In this document: positions 25,726 through 33,256 of the stretch, piece by piece
Layout of the letters: every line of letters begins with the position of its first letter
Numbering within the stretch: position 1 is the first letter of the stretch
From: Pseudooceanicola sediminis
GTDB lineage: Bacteria; Pseudomonadota; Alphaproteobacteria; Rhodobacterales; Rhodobacteraceae
Assembly (NCBI RefSeq): GCF_003575965.1
Contig: NZ_QWJJ01000018.1
Coordinates: forward strand, 1 to 64,000
DNA length: 64,000 nucleotides
Reading direction: 5' to 3'
Notes under the pieces: generated by a model
The model's database searches: none
Told to the model about the DNA's origin: nothing
The model's input: the letters and a program-made list of their open reading frames with translations, nothing else
Program-made: the position numbers and the translations under genes

Positions 25726-26574
25726 CTAGCCCATATGGGCCAGCGCCGCGACAAAGAAGGGCCGAAACGCCTCGGGGTTCTCGCTCATGGGAAAATGGCC
25801 GATGCCGGGCATCACCGCAAGGGTCGCACCGGGAATGGCATCGGCGGTGCGCTGCGCATCTTCGGGCGTGCAGGTCATGTCGTATTCCCCGACCATGATG
25901 TGTACCGGCCGCACCGAGGTGTCGATCTGCCCCAGCTTGCCGACAAGGCTGTCGTCCTGGGTATAGAAACTCAGGTCGCCGCGAAACACACCGGGACCGG
26001 ATTGCATGAACATCCACTGCGTGTTCCAGCGCTCCACGCTCGGGCCCTGCGGGGCGATATTGGCACTGACCAGCGCCGCGCCCATTTCGCCGCCATGGGC
26101 GTCGGGGCGGTGGAACCAGTCGATGTCGTACCACGCGGGTTGAAAATCGCTGGCCTCGATGGCGATGAACCCCTTGAAGGGTGCGCCATGGTGAAGCGCC
26201 AGTTGCAGCGCGATGCGCCCGCCCATGGAACACCCCGCATAGATCGGCCGGTCAAGGTCCAGGGCGGCGACCACCGCCAGCACCACCTCGATATAGAACG
26301 CGGTGGTCAGCAGGTATTCTTCGGTCTCCCAGCCCTCGGGGGGCAGGGATTTGCCGTGCCATGGCATGTCGATGGCGATCACGCGATGATCCTTGGTGAT
26401 CGCGGCATCGTTCATGATGTGGCGCCATTGGCGCGTATCGGCCCCCGCGGTGTGCAGGCACAGCACAGGCTGGCCTTGCCCGGCCTCCTCGAAATAGATC
26501 CGATAGGGGCGGCCCGCGGCCGTGATCGTGACGTAGCGGCCGGTGATGGGTTCGATGGTCATATCTGTGCTCAT
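25726..26574 (-). CDS. Alpha/beta hydrolase, possible enol-lactone hydrolase
   Basis: This 282-residue protein has the alpha/beta-hydrolase fold. The nucleophile elbow is GCSMGG (Ser near residue 115), the acid is probably the Asp in VGEYDMTCTPED, and the His is in GIGHFPMSENP. The oxyanion region is LHTAGADTRQW. It overlaps the small gene upstream by 4 bp. In an ortho-cleavage cassette with dioxygenase and cycloisomerase the expected hydrolase is beta-ketoadipate enol-lactone hydrolase (PcaD type), which would suit this protein. A carboxylesterase or C-C hydrolase role is also possible. Confidence 0.78.
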   Translation of the reverse strand: MSTDMTIEPITGRYVTITAAGRPYRIYFEEAGQGQPVLCLHTAGADTRQWRHIMNDAAITKDHRVIAIDMPWHGKSLPPEGWETEEYLLTTAFYIEVVLAVVAALDLDRPIYAGCSMGGRIALQLALHHGAPFKGFIAIEASDFQPAWYDIDWFHRPDAHGGEMGAALVSANIAPQGPSVERWNTQWMFMQSGPGVFRGDLSFYTQDDSLVGKLGQIDTSVRPVHIMVGEYDMTCTPEDAQRTADAIPGATLAVMPGIGHFPMSENPEAFRPFFVAALAHMG

Positions 26575-26969
26575 GCCGTGATCTCCCGGTCCGGTTCGCG
26601 GCCCAAGGCCATGAAGTCCTTGAAGAACCGCAGGTTCTTGACGAGGGTCAGGATATCGCCCTCGATCCGCCCCCGCCCGGTTTTGACAAACCCGAAGATG
26701 TCGTGAAAACCCGCCTCCGGGATCGGCTGCCAGTACTTGTCCAGCGCCGCGCGATCAACGCGGATGGCAAAGCACCACGGGATCTTGCGCGACGGGCCTG
26801 TCGTGATGCCCTCGACCGCGCCGCGATGGAAGTGCAGGTACAGCTCTTCTCCGTCGACCTCGATCAGCACGGTTTCCGAGAATAGCGCGCCGAGGCGGGC
26901 CAGATGCGCCTTGCCCGACAGGGCCTGCGCCATGGCGGTGAAGCGGGGCAGAAGGTCACTGTCGCTCAT
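26571..26969 (-). CDS. Small protein of unknown function, SCP2-like fold suspected
   Basis: I do not recognise this 132-residue protein with certainty. The segment FHDIFGFVKTGRGRIEGD followed by a hydrophobic helix resembles the SCP-2/sterol-carrier-like pattern, and the first half has alternating strands (VLIEVDGEELYLHF). It has no signal peptide or membrane span. It is coupled to the alpha/beta hydrolase gene (ATGA overlap) and separated by one base from the cycloisomerase gene, so it belongs to the cassette. It stands where a muconolactone isomerase gene (catC) would be expected, but it does not look like CatC. Confidence 0.6.
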   Translation of the reverse strand: MSDSDLLPRFTAMAQALSGKAHLARLGALFSETVLIEVDGEELYLHFHRGAVEGITTGPSRKIPWCFAIRVDRAALDKYWQPIPEAGFHDIFGFVKTGRGRIEGDILTLVKNLRFFKDFMALGREPDREITA

Positions 26970-26970
26970 C

Positions 26971-28149
26971 TCAGGCGTTCCTTGCGTATTTGTCGATCAT
27001 TTCGGGGTCGGGGGTCACGCCCAGACCGGGGCCGGTCGGCAGATGCACCCGGAAATCCTCATAGCGCAGGCTGTCGCTGACCAGGTCCTCGACCAGGATC
27101 TTGGGGCCGAACTGCTCGGTGCCCCATTCCAGATGTGGCAGGGTGGCAAAGACATGCAGATGCCCCGCCGCCCCGATCGAGCTTTCCAGCAGGCAGCCGC
27201 CGTACATCTGCACCCCGCCCGCCGCCGCGATCCCCGCGACGCGTTTCAGGTTGTGCACGCTGCCATGTTTGCACAGTTTCAGCGACAGGACCGACCCGGT
27301 CGCGGCGGCAACTTCGCGCTTTGCCTCGCTCAGGGTCGACACGCTTTCGTCCATCATGATCGGGATGGACGACCGCGCGGCAATGCGCGCGCTTGCCTCG
27401 GTCTGTCCCGCGGCAATCGGCTGTTCGATCAGGCTGACGCCCAGGTCGTGCAGCTCCGGCAGGTAACGGATGCACTCGGCCTCCGACCAGCCCTGATTGA
27501 CATCAGCGACGATCATCGTGCCGCTCGGCAGCGCCTTTTGCAGCGCGCCGAGGCGGGCAAGGTCGGTGGCCGGATCGGCAAAGCCCAGCTTGATCTTGAA
27601 CCGGTTGAACCAGCCGCGCTGGATCATCGCCTGCGCCTCGTCGACCTCCTGCGCCGCGTCGCCAGACGCCAGCGCCCAGATCGCCTCGATGCTGGTGCGC
27701 ACCGCCCCCCCCAGCAGCACATGCGCCGGCACGTTCAGGGTCTTGCCGAGCGCATCCAGCAGCGCCATGTCGATGGCCGATTTCGCGGTATAATTGCGCT
27801 TCGCCGCCCGATCCATGATCAGCGTCGCCGCCTCGAGGTTGCAGCCGGGCTGACCGACCAGCGCGGGCGCAAGATAGGTGTCGATATTGGCCTTCATCGC
27901 CTCGACGCTTTCCTCGGCCCAGCGGGGGCCGCCCAGGGTCGACCCTTCGCCGTACCCGATCACGCCGTTTTCCAGCAGCACCTCGACCAGGATATACCCC
28001 TGATGGGTGACCGAGGTGTTCGACAGCTTGTGATTGCGCGTCGTCGGGGCCGCGATCATGCGCGCAGTAATGCGGCGGATCGCCGTGTCGCGCAGCAGGT
28101 CGGTGGACAGGTCGGCAGCCGGGGAAATGGCGCCGGGGGAAACGGTCAT
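26971..28149 (-). CDS. catB: Muconate cycloisomerase-type enolase-superfamily enzyme
   Basis: The start at 28149 gives 391 residues; an in-frame start at 28242 would run into the dioxygenase gene. The enzyme shows the muconate-lactonising subgroup layout: KIK (Lys185, Lys187), metal ligands Asp216 (VADVN), Glu242 (IEQP) and Asp267 (MMDES), and Lys291 (LKLCK). It converts cis,cis-muconate or a substituted muconate to a muconolactone. It lies 61 bp after the intradiol dioxygenase gene and 1 bp before the SCP2-like gene. A dipeptide epimerase role is less likely given the neighbours. Confidence 0.85.
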   Translation of the reverse strand: MTVSPGAISPAADLSTDLLRDTAIRRITARMIAAPTTRNHKLSNTSVTHQGYILVEVLLENGVIGYGEGSTLGGPRWAEESVEAMKANIDTYLAPALVGQPGCNLEAATLIMDRAAKRNYTAKSAIDMALLDALGKTLNVPAHVLLGGAVRTSIEAIWALASGDAAQEVDEAQAMIQRGWFNRFKIKLGFADPATDLARLGALQKALPSGTMIVADVNQGWSEAECIRYLPELHDLGVSLIEQPIAAGQTEASARIAARSSIPIMMDESVSTLSEAKREVAAATGSVLSLKLCKHGSVHNLKRVAGIAAAGGVQMYGGCLLESSIGAAGHLHVFATLPHLEWGTEQFGPKILVEDLVSDSLRYEDFRVHLPTGPGLGVTPDPEMIDKYARNA

Positions 28150-28210
28150 GAGCAGCCTCGTTCTTGCGGGGTCAGGCAACGCCGCAACGCTGCCTGACCG
28201 AGGTGTGGGT

Positions 28211-29080
28211 TTATTCCGCCGCGACGCGGCCCAGCAGGGCATTGTTGCGGATCACGAAATCAAAGGTCATCACCAGGTCGGTATCCGCACCCTCGGGGGC
28301 GGGCTTCATCTCGCCGATCAGATCCTCTTTCACGGCAAAGACCGAGTCATTGTCGAGGTACTCTGTCTCGCTGTCATAAATCTGCGAAATCAGCGATTTG
28401 TAGCCGTCTTTCATGATCATGAAGTGGACGTGACCGGGGCGCATCGGGTGGTGGCCCATGTATTTCAGCAGCTCGCCCGCCGCCCCGTCATCGGGGATCG
28501 GATAGGGCACGGGGCGGATCGCGACCAGGTCGTACTGGCCGTTCTCGTCGGTCTCGAACCGGCCGCGCAGGTTCATTTCCGGCTGGTCGGGGTCCTGCTG
28601 TTCATACAGCCCGTTCGGCGCATCTTCCCAGACGTCCATCGTGACGCCGGGCACCGGGTTACCCTCGGTGTCGCGGATCGTGCCGGTGATGCGCAGGGTC
28701 TCTTGCCCCTCGAAACCCTTCTGGATGATCGAGGCCCCCTTGGGCAGAACCGGCGGGTTTTCCCGATAGAACGGCCCCAGCACGGTCGAGATCGTCTCGT
28801 TGTGCGTCGGCTTCTTGTCGATCATGTCGGCCAGAACCTCGACGCCCAGAATGTCCGAGATCAGGATGAATTCGTTGCGCGCCGCGTCCGAGATATCGCC
28901 GGCCCGGCGCAGCCATTCCATCGCGCCCAGCCATTCGTCATAGCTCAGGTCGACCTCCTTCATGAAGGCGTGCATGTGTTTCAGCGCCGCCTCCATGATC
29001 TGGCGGTTGCGCGCCGGGATATCGTCGCCGAGCGCGCCGACGACGGCCTCCGTGATGTTGTCCAGGGTGATACTGCGCAT
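28211..29080 (-). CDS. Intradiol ring-cleavage dioxygenase (catechol / hydroxyquinol 1,2-dioxygenase type)
   Basis: The ATG at 29080 follows GGGAGGAG and gives 289 residues. The N-terminal helical linker domain (residues 1-95) is followed by the intradiol beta-sandwich. The ferric ligands appear as Tyr159 (GLYE), Tyr193 (VPYPIP), His217 and His219 (GHVH). LGPFYRENPP and YPIPDDG are typical. The linker and the LDNDSVFAVKEDLI ending look more like hydroxyquinol 1,2-dioxygenases than classical CatA, so the ring substrate could be catechol, a substituted catechol or hydroxyquinol. The product would pass to the cycloisomerase encoded next. Confidence 0.88.
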   Translation of the reverse strand: MRSITLDNITEAVVGALGDDIPARNRQIMEAALKHMHAFMKEVDLSYDEWLGAMEWLRRAGDISDAARNEFILISDILGVEVLADMIDKKPTHNETISTVLGPFYRENPPVLPKGASIIQKGFEGQETLRITGTIRDTEGNPVPGVTMDVWEDAPNGLYEQQDPDQPEMNLRGRFETDENGQYDLVAIRPVPYPIPDDGAAGELLKYMGHHPMRPGHVHFMIMKDGYKSLISQIYDSETEYLDNDSVFAVKEDLIGEMKPAPEGADTDLVMTFDFVIRNNALLGRVAAE

Positions 29081-29216
29081 GTGGTTCTCCTCCCAATCAA
29101 TGCGAATTTTCGTCATTCTGCGCCGCTCGGTGATACTCGGCAATGCCCGGCCAAGTATCCCTTGATACGCAAAAGGTATGACCCCGCAGCGGTGCGAACT
29201 GCGGGGCCCTGGCCTG

Positions 29217-30728
29217 TCAGCGCGTCAACACCATCGGCACCAGCGTCTCGATCAGCACGAAGATCACGACCAGCGAGATCATGTTCAGCCAGACCCCGGC
29301 GCGCACCATCTGCTTGATCGACACCTCGCCCGAACCGAAGGCCACGGCGTTCGACGGCGTCGCGACCGGCAGCATGTATGCCGAACAGACGGCCAGCGTC
29401 ATCACCGCCGTCATGATCAGCGGATCGATCCCGATACCCACGGCGACCGATCCCATGATCGGAAAGAAAGCGGCGGCCGTTGCGGTATTGCTGGTCAGCT
29501 CGGTCAGGCCCAGCCCGACGACGGCCGCCACGATCAGCACCACCAGCGGCGGCATGTCACCCAGGCTGCCGACCTGCGCGCCGATCCAGCCCGACAGGCC
29601 GGTCAGCGTAAAGGCGGCAGACAGGCTCAGCCCGCCGCCGAACAGCAGCAGCAACCCCCATGGAATGTCGCGCGCCGCATCCCACGTCAGCAGGGCAACG
29701 GGGCGGCCATTGGCATCGCGCTGCCCCGACGACACCACGAAACAGGCCACAGCCGCCGTCATCGCCACCTGGCTTGAGGAGATCCCGCCAAGAAACGGCA
29801 GGGCGTCGCCCACGAATGCGATCTTGCTTATCAACGGCACCACGACCCAGAAAAAGATCGCGCCCAGAAAGATCAGCGAGACCCGTGCCTCGGCCTTGCT
29901 CATCGGTCCCAGTCCTTCGACCTCGCGTCGGATCAGCGCCGCGCCCCCGGGCAGTTCGCGCAGGTCGGACCGGTAGACAACCTTGGTCAGCAGCACCCAG
30001 GCAATCGCCAGCATGACCACGGCGAAGGGCACGCCGATCATCATCCACTGGGCAAACCCCATCAGGTAATCCTGCTGGTCCATCAGGTAGGCCGCCATCA
30101 GCGCCGTCGGCGGCTGGCCGACCAGCGTCGCGGTCGACCCGATGGTGACGCCATAGGCAATCCCCAGCATCAGCGCGGCGGCGAACTTGCGATCGACGCC
30201 CTTTTCCCGGTCCAGATCCCGCACCAGTTTCAGGATCGACGCGCCGATCGGCACCATGATCACCGCCGTCGCCGTGTTGGAAATCCACGCCGAAATGAAG
30301 GCCGAGGCGATCATCATCCCCAGCACGATCTGGTCGGGGCGGGTGCCCACCATCTGGATCGTGCGCAGCGCCACGCGCCGGTGCAGGTTGCTGCGTTCCG
30401 TCGCCAGGCCCAGGATCACCCCGCCCAGCACCAGGAACACGACCGCATTGGCATAGGGTGCCGACACCTGGCCGAATGTGCCGATGCCGAACAGCGGAAA
30501 CAGCACCAGCGGCAACAGCGATGTCACCGGGATCGGCACGGCTTCGGTCATCCACCAGATCGCCATCCACAGGGCGCATCCCGCCGCCGCGCGCCCGGCA
30601 AAGGGCAGGCTGTCAGGCAGCAGCCACATCAGCAGCAGCCCGACAATCGGGCCAAGCGCCATCATGCGATAGCTCAGCGTTTCCGTCGCGCCTGTGTCGG
30701 GCGCACCCGCCTCGGACGTTTCTGTCAT
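29217..30728 (-). CDS. SLC13/DASS-family sodium:carboxylate (anion) symporter
   Basis: This membrane protein of about 503 residues has 11-12 predicted spans. Family marks are MAIWWMTEAVPIPVTSLLPL near the N-terminus and the two SNT motifs (AWISNTATAVIMVPIG and ELTSNTATAAAFFPIMG) that form the Na+/substrate sites. A TTG start at 30737 would have better spacing from GGAGGA and would add three residues, so the start is uncertain. It is 137 bp upstream of the dioxygenase gene on the same strand and probably imports the carboxylate (for example an aromatic acid or dicarboxylate) used by the cassette. Confidence 0.88.
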   Translation of the reverse strand: MTETSEAGAPDTGATETLSYRMMALGPIVGLLLMWLLPDSLPFAGRAAAGCALWMAIWWMTEAVPIPVTSLLPLVLFPLFGIGTFGQVSAPYANAVVFLVLGGVILGLATERSNLHRRVALRTIQMVGTRPDQIVLGMMIASAFISAWISNTATAVIMVPIGASILKLVRDLDREKGVDRKFAAALMLGIAYGVTIGSTATLVGQPPTALMAAYLMDQQDYLMGFAQWMMIGVPFAVVMLAIAWVLLTKVVYRSDLRELPGGAALIRREVEGLGPMSKAEARVSLIFLGAIFFWVVVPLISKIAFVGDALPFLGGISSSQVAMTAAVACFVVSSGQRDANGRPVALLTWDAARDIPWGLLLLFGGGLSLSAAFTLTGLSGWIGAQVGSLGDMPPLVVLIVAAVVGLGLTELTSNTATAAAFFPIMGSVAVGIGIDPLIMTAVMTLAVCSAYMLPVATPSNAVAFGSGEVSIKQMVRAGVWLNMISLVVIFVLIETLVPMVLTR

Positions 30729-30993
30729 CTTGTTCAAAGTGTAGTCCTCCGTCCCCCTGGGCGCAGACCATGGTCGCGCCCGTCGTGTTGTGCCCGGTCT
30801 GCCGCCAGACGGCGCGCAGCAGTGACGCGTCGGCCACTCCGTCACCCGCGCTCTCGGCCTGTCTGCGCGCAAAACCCGCACAGCCCGGAATCGCCGGGAA
30901 AATCAGGGTTTGTCGGGGCGAAGGCAATGCCGGTGCGGGTATCCTGTCATACCCAAAATAGCGTTTGCCGCGTCACGCTGTGCCGGTTTCGGT

Positions 30994-31070
30994 TTTCTGG
31001 CTTCTGGCTTCTGGCTTCTGGCTTCTGGCTTCTGGCTTCTGGCTTCTGGCTTCTGGCCTCTGGCCTTTGG
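30994..31070. repeat. Heptanucleotide tandem repeat, 11 units
   Basis: Eight perfect CTTCTGG units (31001-31056) are flanked by one TTTCTGG unit and two degenerate units (CCTCTGG, CCTTTGG). The array starts about 265 bp upstream of the SLC13 gene start and has no coding role that I can support. Confidence 0.95.
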
Positions 31071-31230
31071 GCACGGGGACCGTCCGTTGGCGCGCGCAGC
31101 CGCTCCATCGGACGGTCGTTTGGCTCCTCCGGTGGCTGCCCATGCCGCCGGCCATGTCTGTCCGCTGTCGCTGTCGCTTTCGCCGCCCACGCGCCCTCAG
31201 CCCAATGGCGCGTGAAAAGCGGATTTGGAA

Positions 31231-31289
31231 ACCGTTCAGATACCGCTCTGATACCGTTCAGATACCGACGTTCGAATTCATTGATATCA
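31231..31289 (+). repeat. Dispersed 59-bp element, copy 2
   Basis: The units are CGTTCAGATAC, CGCTCTGATAC and CGTTCAGATAC, then CGACGTTCGAATTC and GATATCA. A further GCAGATACCGACAT begins at 31312 and touches the hipA stop. The length from ACCGTTCA to GATATCA is 59 bp, the same as in copies 3 and 4. Confidence 0.9.
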
Positions 31290-31324
31290 AAGGCTTGCAG
31301 GGTTCGATGCGGCAGATACCGACA

Positions 31325-32635
31325 TCAGCGCAGTCGCCCGGCAATCCGCAGCGCGTTTTCCTCGACCAGCGCGGCAGTCTGTTCGACATAGCCCGCCGTC
31401 GCGCCGGGCAGGGCGCTGACCGTCGCGGTGACCGCGACCCGCGCGCCGATCATGGCGTCAACCAGCTCCTGCACCCGGCTGCGCAGGTCGGCGGGGCGAT
31501 AGCCCATGTCCCGCGCGATGTGGTCCCAGTGACGCGCCGCCATCGCCTCGGGCTTGCGACGTGTTCCGGCCAGGTTCTGCGCGAAATACTGCGTCACATG
31601 CGGCCAGGGCAGCACGCTGGACACATCATACAGCGGCGCCAGACGCGGCCCCGATCCGATCGGCAGCAGCAGGGAATAATTCTTTGCGTGCGCATCGGTA
31701 TTGGCCACAAGGATGTTGAAGATCAGCTGGTCCAGCAGTGCCAGCGCATCGCCCGGCGGCAGAAAGTTTCCCGTACTCAGAAGGGTTTGCAGGCTGGGAC
31801 CGGGCAGGGTGCCGCGTTCGTACTTGCGCCCCGGCGGCACGCCGTTGGCCTGCGCGAAATCCTCCTGGTGCAGGCGCAGCAGCTGCCCCGACGCGCCGAC
31901 CCGCCGGTCATATCGCAGGGCGCAGATGGCGCTGCGCTGTCCCGTGCTCACAATGGTCGTTGCGGCGGACGTGATGCCGATGGCCTGCGCCAGATGCAGG
32001 CAATAGACCTCGTTCTCGGTGATGCCGGGCAGGGTGGGGTTGTCGGGCTTTAGGATCAGGGTCGAGGGCGCGCCGTCGCGCGGCACGGCCAGCCGGTCGC
32101 CCGGTTGCGGCAGCCGCAGAACCGGGGCGCCCTCCGGCCCCAGCACCGCCAGCGCAGATTTCTTCTGCCCCCCCGCCAGCGATTGCCGCACGCCCTCTTC
32201 ACCCACCAGAAACGGGCGGCGGCCTAAATCGTCAAAGTGACGTTCCAGCGCGATTGCAGGATCGTCGGTGTCGTACAGATCGACCAGCGGTGTATAGGCC
32301 CAGCCCGCCCTGTCACCCGGCACTCCGAACGACAGCGCCCCGGCCGTGTCGCCGCCGATCTCGGTCAGCACGGCAAGGGTATCGGCGCGGTCCAACCCCA
32401 GGGAACGGGTCAGGATCTGCAACTGGTCTTCTTCGGGCAAGAGGTTGGCAAGCCAGGGGGAAATCACGTCAGACGGATAGGGGGCCACCTGCAATGGCAT
32501 CGTTCGAGACAATGCAAATGCCCCCGGTGAGGCCTGCCACCTGTCGGTATAGGCAAACGACAACTGTCCGTCCTGTGCCACGTGGATATCCCCGACGTGC
32601 AGGGCATCGAACCAGACCGCAACCCTGGCGTTCAT
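31325..32635 (-). CDS. hipA: HipA-family serine/threonine kinase toxin
   Basis: This 436-residue protein has the N-terminal Couple_hipA segment (VWFDALHVGDI at the start; LANLLPEEDQLQIL) and the HipA_C kinase core. STLILKPDN holds the ATP-binding Lys, ALRYDRRV is the usual middle motif, NTDAHAKNYSLLLP carries the catalytic Asp and metal-binding Asn, and PLYDVSSVLPWP is the DFG-like region. Family members phosphorylate aminoacyl-tRNA synthetases and slow growth. It overlaps hipB by 4 bp. On a replicon of this type it probably acts as a stability or persistence module. Confidence 0.9.
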   Translation of the reverse strand: MNARVAVWFDALHVGDIHVAQDGQLSFAYTDRWQASPGAFALSRTMPLQVAPYPSDVISPWLANLLPEEDQLQILTRSLGLDRADTLAVLTEIGGDTAGALSFGVPGDRAGWAYTPLVDLYDTDDPAIALERHFDDLGRRPFLVGEEGVRQSLAGGQKKSALAVLGPEGAPVLRLPQPGDRLAVPRDGAPSTLILKPDNPTLPGITENEVYCLHLAQAIGITSAATTIVSTGQRSAICALRYDRRVGASGQLLRLHQEDFAQANGVPPGRKYERGTLPGPSLQTLLSTGNFLPPGDALALLDQLIFNILVANTDAHAKNYSLLLPIGSGPRLAPLYDVSSVLPWPHVTQYFAQNLAGTRRKPEAMAARHWDHIARDMGYRPADLRSRVQELVDAMIGARVAVTATVSALPGATAGYVEQTAALVEENALRIAGRLR

Positions 32636-32949
32636 CGGTAGGCGTCCAGGTCATAGCCGTCGCCGGGGGCTGGCTGGGCAGGGGCGTCGGGGTCTGGCTG
32701 CGGGTGGCCCATCACGTCGGACAGGGGCATCCGCAGCGCCCGTGCAACCCGGCCAAGCGTGCTCAGCCTCGGGTCGCGCTTGCCGGTTTCGATCAGCGAC
32801 AGGGCAGGGGCGCTGATCCCGGTCAGCCGCGCCAGTTGATGCAGGTTCATGCCCTGCGCGATACGGGCCTGCCGCAGCCGGGCGCCGACCTCGCTCAGCA
32901 AAAGCGCGGTGTCGGGGGGCGTATCGGGGTGTGCCGGGGGCCGGGCCAT
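32632..32949 (-). CDS. hipB: HipB-like antitoxin with an XRE helix-turn-helix domain
   Basis: This 105-residue protein has a Cro/C1-type HTH (RQARIAQGMNLHQLARLTGI followed by SAPALSLIETGKRDP) at residues 30-70 and a Pro/Asp-rich tail. It is the first gene of the hipBA operon and overlaps hipA. Two palindromes with TTATCG/CGATAA cores lie just upstream and should be its operators, so that the complex represses its own promoter. Confidence 0.88.
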   Translation of the reverse strand: MARPPAHPDTPPDTALLLSEVGARLRQARIAQGMNLHQLARLTGISAPALSLIETGKRDPRLSTLGRVARALRMPLSDVMGHPQPDPDAPAQPAPGDGYDLDAYR

Positions 32950-33256
32950 GTGATCGGTGCCTCGCCTGTTTTATCGAATACGATAAAGATAGAGGGGATC
33001 ACTGGGCAGGGCAATGTCTTTTATCGAAAAAGATAAATTGCGGCGATTTAGCTTGCTTGTCTCACCGAACTTACCGAATTCAGTAAAATGCGCCAGCCAA
33101 AGTCCCCCCTTTGGCACACTTGAACCGGGCGAAAAATCTGTGCGTTATGACGGCAGGCGTTTGCCGGGGGCTGGGCGCGACCAGCGGCGACACTAGGTAT
33201 CACACGCACTCCGCCGACCCATCGGGCGGGACGGCAGCACAAATCGGAGCAGGACG
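32950..33256. other. Region between hipB and the MFS gene
   Basis: This stretch holds the two hip operators and another near-palindrome at 33071-33086 (TTACCGAATTCAGTAA, two mismatches). The rest, to 33256, shows no gene. Confidence 0.5.
32970..33037. promoter_or_regulatory. Two palindromic hipBA operators
   Basis: TTTATCGAATACGATAAA (32970-32987) and TTTATCGAAAAAGATAAA (33020-33037) are related inverted repeats with starts exactly 50 bp apart, just upstream of hipB. Paired operators of this kind allow cooperative binding of HipB dimers. Confidence 0.75.

Larger units (their letters stand above)
30729..31324. other. Intergenic region between the SLC13 transporter gene and hipA
   Basis: No gene is supported in this 596-bp stretch. 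It holds the transporter leader, a heptamer tandem repeat (30994-31070) and dispersed element copy 2 (31231-31289, with an extra related unit up to 31325). Confidence 0.6.

Noticed and set aside
30381..31391. A + strand open frame that includes repeated FWLLASG peptides
   Set aside because: The peptide repeat is only the translation of the CTTCTGG tandem repeat. The frame also crosses the antisense of the SLC13 gene and has no start signal.
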